Below, piece by piece: positions 23,030 to 33,600 of a stretch of DNA of 64,000 nucleotides (position 1 is the first letter of the stretch; the number at the start of each line of letters is the position of its first letter). The notes beneath the pieces were generated by a model that saw only the letters and a list, made by a program, of their open reading frames with translations, searched no databases and was not told the DNA's origin. Origin of the DNA: Axinella damicornis (Eukaryota > Porifera > Demospongiae > Axinellida > Axinellidae); NCBI GenBank assembly GCA_963931865.1, contig OZ007507.1, positions 9,066,689 to 9,130,688 of the forward strand, read 5' to 3'. Both the position numbers and the translations under genes were made by a program.

Positions 23030-23405
23030 AGCTGCTCCCCGATAGCGTCTGCTGCTCCCGATCGCGTCCGCTTCAGCTACTGTACTGCTGCCAGATCGCG
23101 TCCGCTTCAGTTGTTGCCCCCCGATCGCGTCCGCTTAAGCTTCAGCTGTTGCCCCGATCGCGTCCGCTTCAGCTGCTGCTCCTCAATCGCATGCGCTTCT
23201 TTTTGCTGCTCCCTGATCGCATCGATTGCATCCCGTTTCAGCTGCTGCACCCCGGCTGCAGCTGCATGCGTCCGCTACAGCGCTGCTGCTGCACTCCGAT
23301 TGTGATGTGCTAGCACGTCACACAGGCACTCCGATTGTGATGTGCTAGCACGTCACACAGTCGAGTCTAGTCCCGCCCCCCGAACATCCCACTTCCGTGA
23401 TGCAG
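23030..23405 (-). repeat. Block C, inverted right copy
   Basis: About eight units with core CTGCTGCTCCCCGATCGCG and variants are followed by a duplicated 38 base segment around TGTGATGTGCTAGCACGTCA. CGAACATCCCACTTCCG then mirrors 17835. It is the inverse of 17815-18130. Together the two copies bracket the peroxidase gene. Confidence 0.8.
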
Positions 23406-24657
23406 GAGTGTTGATGTTGGTTTACACAGCAGGAAACAAATTTTGAAATAAGAGGAGCTTGAGGCAAGAAAGAAAGTCAGTGTTTGTTCACATGTTCTTG
23501 TTTCGGATGAAGAAAGTCACCACTCATGTGTATCACATGCATCGATATCCCCCTGCCCTGAAAACTTGCTTCCTCTGCTCTAGACAATAATTGAGTGCTA
23601 TGAATCGTATGATACAACGTATAATAATTATCATAGCGGAACTGGTTTATTTTCCCCATGATAATATTTGTGCCCAAGACCACCACATTAAGATCGAAGT
23701 CACTCTCCCTCAAATTTGCATGCTCATACTAATTTTACACTCATTAGTACATGTAGTGTAGCTACCTAAGATGTGATCAGCTTGGAATAAGGATGATAAT
23801 ATACGTAGTTTATGATTATCCATGACAATACTAATTCGACACAGCAAGAAAAGTACACGAGTTGGCATAATTGTGCACCATTTTAGTGGGCAATTGCAAG
23901 TGGTGCATAACAAGCCAGTAAATGCGCTCATGTCCCTGCACTGCAGTGTGTAAGCAGTGCACAAGCCTGGTCACAATGTGCATATCCTGGGTTGTGCACC
24001 ATGCACTTGCCCACTACAACAGTGCACAGTTTGTACACTTGCACTTTTCTTGCTGTGCAAATCCGCGAAACATGCATGCATGGTTGGATTCAGAGGCCAA
24101 ATCGGATCCCACGTGACGTGGACATCCCAGGAAGGCCATTGAGAATGGACCTGTAATATCTTGGAGCTGGCTAGCCTCGTTCTCCCTCCCAATTGCAAAA
24201 TGGCCTGGGAATGAGGCTAGGAGCTGGCCCATGTAAGATCACTGTGGCTGAGGCGGCCGTGATCCCTTCTATAACTTTCTGACCGAACTCTCGGGTTTAG
24301 ACTGATGAAACTCTGTTGCATACACGCCACTCTGTAGAGACCTATAATTATAGCAAAGACATGCACATTCACACAAAGACATGGACAGAACCATCAATAT
24401 TCTGTGGTCCTTTAGTAGGTGTATACATGCATGTTATCCCAATCACTAATTGCTGCATATGGCACAGAACCACCAATTCTGACAGCAAATTTGACCAGAT
24501 AGTGTAACATTATAGCTAAATTGCTATGACCTCCCCATTTTACTTGTGGACATTTGGGAGCTTGGTTAATTGGAACCACCTATTGCAAGATATTGCCTTG
24601 CCAAAATGAAATGAATAACGCTAACTGCAACATGAGTACTTAGTAGCCTAGTTGTCT
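23406..24657. other. Region between repeat block C and the AKR 3' end
   Basis: The only structured element is a hairpin at 24171-24220 (CTAGCCTCGTTC and GAATGAGGCTAG arms) of the TTCCCAG family. No gene is supported. Confidence 0.5.
24171..24220. mobile_element. TTCCCAG-family hairpin MITE
   Basis: This is a 50 base imperfect palindrome with CTAGCCTCGTTC/GAATGAGGCTAG arms. Confidence 0.7.
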
Positions 24658-27600
24658 TCATGCTGAGATCTTGAAGTCAGAATCAGCTTTGGCATCCCAG
24701 AACGCGTCCATCGTCTCTTTGCTCAGCTTCAGCTCAGGGCGGCAAATACGGTGGTTCCTGTCAAGTCCCCTCAATCGCTTCATCTCCTCAACATCAAGCT
24801 CAATCTGTGTGGCTTGATAATTTTCCTCAATGCGTTTGCATTTGGAACTTTTAGGGATGACGGCCATTCCCTCATGGAGAAGAAAGGCGATACATATCTA
24901 CAGGAGAGTAGGACACACACATACAATCAATGAATCGACGGCAGAAATACTAATACTTAGAGAATGCCATACACACAAGCAAGCATTGGAACTGTTCACA
25001 GAATGCATCCAAACGTACAGTACCGAAGATGCATATACAGTTAGTCTGAGGACCTCAATCTTTTCCTGTCCGAACAGGAAGCAACCTGCATTGTTTCCTG
25101 CTATGTTCGGACAGAGACAAGTCAGAAGTGTTTATTTCAGTTTGCTTCATACACAGTGTGAGAATACTGTAAGTAATTAGCTTGGTGGTTCCTAGTATGC
25201 TGCCAATTCTTGCTGGATACCAATTTGGAGCTTATATATCGTGTTGTGACAGTGTTCACTAGAGAAATGGCCTAGCGAGTTCAAACTGTTACTTCTGCTG
25301 CCGGAATGTTGGCAGTATCAATCAACCTTCATAACATTGTCATATGACAATAGCAAAACTCATGCATTGAAATGTTGCAGCAACGCCCATTCATTGCATT
25401 AGCTCTTCCAATCCTGAAGGGGTCTTTTTTGACCCATCTGCCTTCGTTTATAAGCTGTTGTTTGTGAAAAATTATATAGATTGTACAAAGCTGATGGTTA
25501 AAGCGTTGCGAAGTCGTGCGCATAATGCGGTGGGCGTACCGTTAATTAGTAGTGGGCGTAGAACTACTTAGTGTTTGCGCATGCACAGTTGCACACATTT
25601 ACCCTCGTGGTTCTGCGTTGTACACGGACGGTGTGGTGAATCGTTGTATTATCGAGTTGAACTTGTGTGAATCGGAGTGGTTAGGATGGATACGCAGTTC
25701 CAAGCATGCCAGCCATCAACATCAAAGGTGTCTTTTGCAAGTGAGGAAGAGGTTTTTGTGGTAAGTGGTGCTGAGAGTCGTCCTGAGCCGTTCGGCGATG
25801 CATGTGATGATTGTGTGGATTCTTCAAGCAGTTGTGCTGCTAAGACGATGCAGAGGTTTTGGAACATGTACTTGACAGTGTTTATAGTGGATCCTATTTC
25901 AGAAGAGGGAGAGTTGACCCGGTGGAATTAGAGTCTGCACTTATTTATGACAAGGATCTTGAGGACGAGGAAGAAGAACTGGAATCTGGTAGGTCACTCT
26001 CTCCTCCGTTTCTTTCCCCGTTCCTCCCAACTTCCCTCGGTCCACCCTGTTTCTTTCCCTCTTTCCCTCCCTCCCTCCCCCCCCTTCCTCCCATCGATAG
26101 CCTTCTCCCCTTCCTCCACCCTTCTCCCCTTCCCTTCCTTCTTCCCATCCCTCCTTCCATATCCCCTCATTCCTGTCAAGGGACCGGTTCCTCAGTATAC
26201 TGCGGTACCTGCATTTAGTTGATTCAAACAACCAGAAGAAAAAGGGAGAAGTGGGGTATGATCCTCTTTATAAAGTTCGCCCACTTGTGGACCACTTGTC
26301 TGCGGTTTTCCCATGCTATTATCAACCGGGCCGCCATCTATCTGTTGACGAGATGATGATTGGCACAAGGTGCCGAATATCTTTCCTCCCTAAGAAGCCC
26401 ACTAAATTTGGTATCAAAGTCTGGATTAATGCTGAAGCAAAAACCAGATAATATTTATGTGCTCGGATTCCAAATATATACAGGGGCCACAGCAACCCCG
26501 AGTGAATCTAAAGGACTTGCGGAACGTGTTGTATTGGATTTAATGGAACCATATCATGGAAAACAACACAACCTGTATATTGATAATTATTTCTATACAT
26601 CCCCATCTCTCTTGCTAAAGCTCCTTCAGAAGGGAACTTATGCTACAGGAACTGTGCGGAGTAACCGTAAAAACTTCCCTGAGGAGCTCAAAGTGAATAC
26701 AAAGTTAGAGGTGGGACAGTACCAATTTGCGGTCCATGATGAGTTGGTGGCTGTGCTCTGGCATGACAGGAGGGATGTATATGTGATGTCAACAGCTCAC
26801 AACACCTCTGTCACTCGGGTTATGAAAAGACCTAAAGGCTGTCGTGAAAAACAGCTGCTTCCCTGTCCGACCTGCATTGCAGATTATAATAACTTTATGG
26901 GAGGGGTCGATTTAGCCGATCAAAACCTTAGCTATTACTCCCTCACACAACGCAAGACAATCAAATGGTGGAAAAAGGTGTTCTGGCGATTAATCGATCT
27001 GTGTATTGTCAATGGATGGATTATTTTCCGTTCAAATTTTCCAGAGAGCATCATCAAGTCTCAGAGGGCATTTCGCCATGAGCTGATCTGCCAACTTGTT
27101 CAACCTCTCCTAAACATCAGAGCAAGCTCTCAGTGCCCGTTAGCACTCCAAGCATCAAAGGGACGAAAGCCTGTGTCTTCAGAGAAGACACTTACAGGGA
27201 AGCATTTTGGATACAGGAGTACTCTTCGCAGAAAGTGTGCTGTTTGCAGTGGGATGAAAACGGGAAAAGGAAAAAACGGAAAACAGAAAAACTACATTTT
27301 ATTGTCCAAAGTGTGATGTCCACTTGTGTATGGGAAACTGTTTTGAACAATTTCACACTAAGTCGAAGTACCGATGATGTAAGAAGGAGTTATGTGCATG
27401 TGAATTTCAGTTTTTGAAGTGCCGAGACACCGTGCTGGGTGCGTAGGTACGTGGTACGTACGAATGTACGTACGTACGTCGCTTTTCGCAATGCGCCCGC
27501 CCGCGCAAGTGCAGCAACCTGCTCTACACTCTTAATTAATAGGGTGTCAAACATATTTATAGCCTGCAAGTAGAGCCTCAAAAGTGGTTATGGGTTTTTG

Positions 27601-30600
27601 CTTGGCTTCTTATGAATCCACTTACCAAGACTGGCTATAATCAGGACAATGAATACTCATAGCCTCATTCCCAGGCCCCGGGCGACGCTTTCGGTTGCAC
27701 GAAAGAACGCGGAGGGTCTGGTATGTTTCCTCACGTGCGTGACGTCGAGGGTAGAAAGGTGGAAGAAAGGACTTAATTGAACGTGGGCGAACTGAGGCTC
27801 AGAACAGCAAGAAGAGCAAAGGTACGAGGTAACTTACCACACATATTTTGCTAGGTTAAACAGCTGCCATGTCCTCTGCACGATTCTAGCTGATACCAAG
27901 TCGTGCCGAGACACATCAAGTCTTTTTAAAGACTCACTTGTTTTAACCATCCGTGGGGGCGTGATCTACTTATGCACTGTTCATTTGTACAGGAGGCAAG
28001 CCTCATACCCATACTCCCCTTATGAGGCTGGGAACGAGGCTGGGAACTAGGCTACTAAGAGGATATCAGGAATGTTACATGTAGGGCATCTCTACTTAAA
28101 GGAAAGAGTATCTAAGGTAAGTCGCGTCTTTGTATGCAGCATTCCTAGCTACTCCTCCTCAGGTAACCTAGTTACCTGCAACTGACCATAATAGGCTAAT
28201 GGGATTTCCTTTCAGACCGAATATATATGTGGTCCGCTGAGTGAAAATGCGGCACATCCCACATCTAAAAAAAACGTCAGCACTAGTAATCATAATAAAG
28301 CTTGCCACAGAGTAAATTTAATTTTGAAGTGATTGGTCATCCAGTTGTCGAGATACCACACACCAAAAATGCAATTTTCCACGTTGCTATGGTATGCCAT
28401 TATTTTCCGCTTCAATTCAAATTGAATGCACTTCATTTCGAATGGCATGGCAACTATCATACACGAGGAAGCTTTGTTGGCCCTCAAGTATAGTTTGGCG
28501 ATCACAACATAAAAAATTGGTATACCAACTCGCGCTGCACGAAATTACTCCATGAGACGGAGAAGCCCCAAGATGGAGAATAAGAAGTGGAAAGCTATGT
28601 CCATCACGGTATCTAGAGCCCCACATGCACTCTTCCCAGTGAGGTTTAACCTTGTGTCTTGAAATTTCAAGGTGATCTCACCACACCACGTGCATGCCTG
28701 GCCAGCAATTTAATGCTTAAATATTTGGAGCTTAACATATGAATTGCCAAATGTCCTCTAACCTGTGCTGCTGTGGCACTGTGCTTTGCTGCTATCTCTT
28801 TGATCACTGGATCATCCAGAACAATGGGGTCACCACTGTCAGCTGATAGACCTGGTCTTCCCAGTGGGGTATGCGCTTCAAACACAATCCCTGTGCAAAA
28901 GAAATGAACTCTTCTTAACCAAATGCCAATTCCTGAGCAAAAGAAACAGACTCAATCCCTGTGAAATTGCTAACCCCAACCTTAAGTATATGCACCTATG
29001 GCAATGACACTTGTGTTCATTTTTTTTACCCACTAGTTAGGGTCCATAGTGTGAGATAAGGCTTTTGCAATAATGCTCCTGATTTGACTTAGCGTTGCTG
29101 TCGCCTCTCCAGCAATAAAGTAAGTAGCGATGGTCTTCGGCATTTGGCAAGACAACAGGTGAGTTTTCTTCAGCTGGTCAAACAGCATGACAACTAGGCA
29201 GCTACCTCAGCGACTGGTTCTGCACAGTGCATCTGCCGCTTCCTGCCTTGGTAAGCAGCGAGTGTACGATCATTACTACTAACAGCCAGGGGCACTCTTC
29301 CGAGTTTTGTGAGATGCTGTGTGCACTAGGAATGCTAAACGCTGTGTGCAGATGCCAATTTATGCTGTGGGGGGAGATTTCTGGACCTCAAAGAATTTCT
29401 GTTTACTTTGCAACATAAGGTGTTATAGTGTATATCAAGTTTGTGGTTGATCATGGAGCTGGCTCTGATGGGTACATCAACATATGTCACAGGGAAGTAT
29501 TCTGCTAGCTTTGATACATGGCTCCTCCCTGCATGGTGACGAAGAATGAGGGGGGGGGGGGGGGGGGGGGGGGGAGCCTGGTACGCACGCTTTGGGGATG
29601 TCAAAGACATATTAACTGCATAACTTGCAACGTCAATCACAGGCAGACTGTGAAGTCTCCGGATTCAGTTACTTGAGTAATCCATGAAGCCAAGAGTCAA
29701 GTCTTGGTCTGTTGAATACAAAATGAAAGACTGGGCTGTGCATTGATTCATCAGTGCTTGGGGACAGATTCTCGTCAGGCTAGGAATGAGCATTTAAGTT
29801 GACTAATGCCGTACCCCCTGGCTATGCTGATGTCGCCATCAGTGTAATCATCTTTGTATAGAACTACCATAAAATAATCGGCATGGTCCACTTATGACAT
29901 CACTGGTCAGCTAATTACAACCGTGATGTGGATGTGCCACAGCACCACAGCCAATCTCTACTGGTGGTTGTGGCCCTTTCACTAACTACATGTACCAGCC
30001 ACCACTCCATCTCAATCTGGTCTAGTAAGCTCGCGTTCTAACCTGTAGCTAGCGCTACGCCATGTGCCATTGGCTACTCAGACACAATCCAGTGTTTGAC
30101 TCGAGGTGATAATGGCTTCCATTGACTCAGGCCCGTAGGCTCAATTTTTACAGGGGGGGTTCTTCTTTGAATATGAAGTGGACCAAACCATCTGGCAGCG
30201 CGCGAAGGGCGCAGTAGCTAGGGGGGTCTGGGGGCATGCCCCCCCAGGAAATTTTTTGAGTTTTAGATGCTCTGAGATCGATTCTGGTGCATTTTGGGAC
30301 ACTAGCGCTCGTGTACGTGTGCATGCCTGGCAAGGCAGTATCACGAAGAATAACTTTATCCTATCTGACTACCGGAAGCAGCAGCATCGCCTTCAGTATT
30401 CACTGCGGTCTTCTTTTTCGGCGGCAAGAACTTCTGCAAACTCTGGGACATGGCTTTCTCTCACGCTCTTTCACGGCGCCCCATGTTGCGTACATGACAA
30501 TCGCGTGTCCACGGCTCGTTCCCAGACATTCCTCTCGTCAAAAAGCCTGGGAACGAGGTTCATAATATTATTGTTCTGGCATCGTACATGACACTACGAT

Positions 30601-33600
30601 CTACTCGGTAGGTGTGAGCACTCCAGGAAGGCACCGGCACAAGACAGTGACTGCAGTAAGTAAGACTGTAGCTAAGTACGCTTGTTTGCAGCGGGACCGG
30701 ACCTAAATGACCGTGCGGGCGGTTCGTCCGAACCCCCCGAACCCCCCCAGCCTACGGGCCTGTGACTTCATATATGTACAGATGGACGCACACGTCATTT
30801 TATTATCCCACATGTGCATGCACGAAGCGGGGTTAGGCAATCAGTTTTGTCCGTCTGTCTGTTGTCTGTCTGGCACCTGGCTGGCGTCTGTCCGTCATCT
30901 GTCCAGTGGGAAAAAATGTCGCAACATAGACCCTTTGTAAAGGATGTAACAGTACTACACTCCAATGAAATGTAATACTAAACAATTATCGCACACTACT
31001 GTGTTGGATATCAAGATTTATTCGCCTAGTTCATAACATTGGCTCCACCTCTTCATGATCACTCACTGCATCTGGAAACTTCATGATTCGAGATGAGTGC
31101 TAGTAAATAGTCTTACTCCAGCATTCAACATTTCGGGACTGAAACACCAGCTATTTCCTATTATTCATAACATTAATTTTGACCCCATCTCTTCATGATC
31201 GTAATAATGGCAGTCAGTTACTCCCATATCTTGGATATGTGAACACAATATACACGATAGCACGTGTTCGGGAAAAACCATCATGCACTAGCACATGCAC
31301 TGTACAGAAAAGGAGACAGAGAGGTGCCCCGGTGATCGTAGCTGCACTCTATCCTGTAGACGTTTCGTGTAGGGTATGTGTTCTGTGAACACCTATAGTT
31401 ATAATAAAATGGCTCCACACAACAATACCTTTCGATTCACAGTATTTCTTGAGCTTTGGTTGCTGGAAGTAGGGGTGGCATTCGACCGAGTTCAGAGCTG
31501 GAACAATCTTGGCAGTCTGCAGGAGTCGCTCCGTTTTTGTAATGGAGAAATTGGAGACACCAATTGCCTTTACGAGACCCTTTGTCTGCAGCTCCTCAAT
31601 TCCCTGTGTAGAAATGGATGAGGGATTTAGTACTGAGCCACTGAAGGTTAGTGCACAAACGTCTTCTCCCAGCATGGAAGGAACAACCAGTACTTTGATA
31701 TACGTAGGCTCTTGCTGATATTACACTCCTGGTAGGGGAAAAATTGTGCCGCGTAAATAATTTATTGGATAATAAATAACTCGTTAGAGAGATAGGAATG
31801 GCCTACAAAGATTCTGACTACACTGTCGTGATCGCTACCATGCAGCAACCCAACCGCACAATTTTGGTGCTGAAACTCACCATGGTGGTGGAGATACAAG
31901 CGCTTTTGCCATGCCGTCGGCCGCCATTGCTCGATCGCTCGAAGTTCGTTGCCAGTACAGCTGTTACGAAGGCTCCACAAAGATTCTGACCACATGGCCG
32001 TGATCGCTATCATTCACTGATGCTCATATGCCGTAACTTACCGTGCTGGCGAAGTTGTGAGCGCTGTAATAATCTTCCCTTTGGACGCCATTGCCGACTC
32101 AATCCACCGAGCGTGGCCCTCACGTGACATGTGCGTTAATTGGAATGAGCTGCAACGCGTAGCTTGCGCAACCAGCGAGTTGTTGTAACTGGTTGCACCG
32201 CGGCTACCAGGAGTGCGGTTGCCCCTCGTTAACCATTAATGTCAGAAAGTTAAATGTAAAGGATTCACGTAATTAATTGCTGAAGTGCCAAACTTTCTAT
32301 AGTAGCCGTTTCCCTGCCAAAGCATCCCACAAGACACACCGCCTGTGACAAGAAATGTTGCTCAAAACTCTAGACATTCCCCACATTGTCAGAGGAGTCC
32401 TGGAAACTGTTCAACATCTTCTAAGTACGTCCACTTTTTGCTCTAGTTTCAGTAAAAGATGCGGAATTTTTTGAAGATATTTAGTACCGCTCAGATGTAG
32501 TATAGTTTTTCTACATGGTGGCACAAGATGTTGCTATTTTTATAGAAAAAAATAATATACCTCCCAGGTGTTTGCTGCACTCTGTGGATTGTATCCGACC
32601 ATCTCCTGCTCAGTGACCGTACTAAGGTCGGTAGCGTTGGTCATGGGCCAGTGCAAGTAGAGGTAGAGATCGATGTAGTCCAACTGCATCTCTTTCAGAG
32701 TCTGCTGGCAGGTAGGTAGAATGTCTTCACGAGCATGTGCTGTGCGTCTGTGTGAGAGGATGTAGGTATGTCCGTACAAGGGGCGACTGTTACAGCGACC
32801 ATCCACAATCATTCTGTTATGTCATAACCTGGGCTGTCATCTCAGACCAACACAAGTATTTGATGCAACAATAGTAATTACCAAGTGGGATCAGGTGGTC
32901 GCAATCGCCAAATTTTACCGAGCTATTTCAGGCCATTTTGGCAAATTAAATGGCCAGTACAATTATGAACACATTATTGTGGCCACACAGTACTTGTGAA
33001 GCCCTATTGATAGCACTGAGTTTGCACAACAGAAGTGATTATGGGGTTTGGTTTGCTGCCTCATGAATATACTTGAAGGACTAGGGATACATAATCAGGA
33101 CTCTGAATAAAGTATGCATGCAAGGCAATCTTCTGTGTGCTCTGCATATCGTAATAATCTCGATAGGCCAGAATGTCGGCCAGTGAATGGGCATATCTGC
33201 GCCTTACCCAAATGTGACCATTATTGGCATGACGTCATTCGGAATGTAACCTGGACTTTGTATCATGTATCTAAAGCCAACCAGTGCTTGCTGACAAACA
33301 CGTACAGCATACAATAAAACAAGCGCTCACCCTTTGCCAAATCCGTTCATGGATACTGTATAATATTATAATGTCAAAGAGCACCAACTGTGAATTATGA
33401 GCACCACCACCCACTTTTGGCATTTCCTATAGGGCACCTACCAGTCTCACAGGGAGGTGTCGGGCACTGAAGGATACCTATTGGTTCAAGCATGCTGAAA
33501 CAGTGGGAAAAAGTACTTTGTCCTCTCATTATTGAGAGCCTGAGCTCGAGGTCAGTGGAGGAGCGCTTTTTCATCATTGCCGCAGGTTCCACGGACTATT

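Noticed and set aside
25941..26231. Gly/Glu/Arg-rich and Pro/Ser-rich ORFs
   Set aside because: They are translations of the CT-rich tract inside the piggyBac relic.
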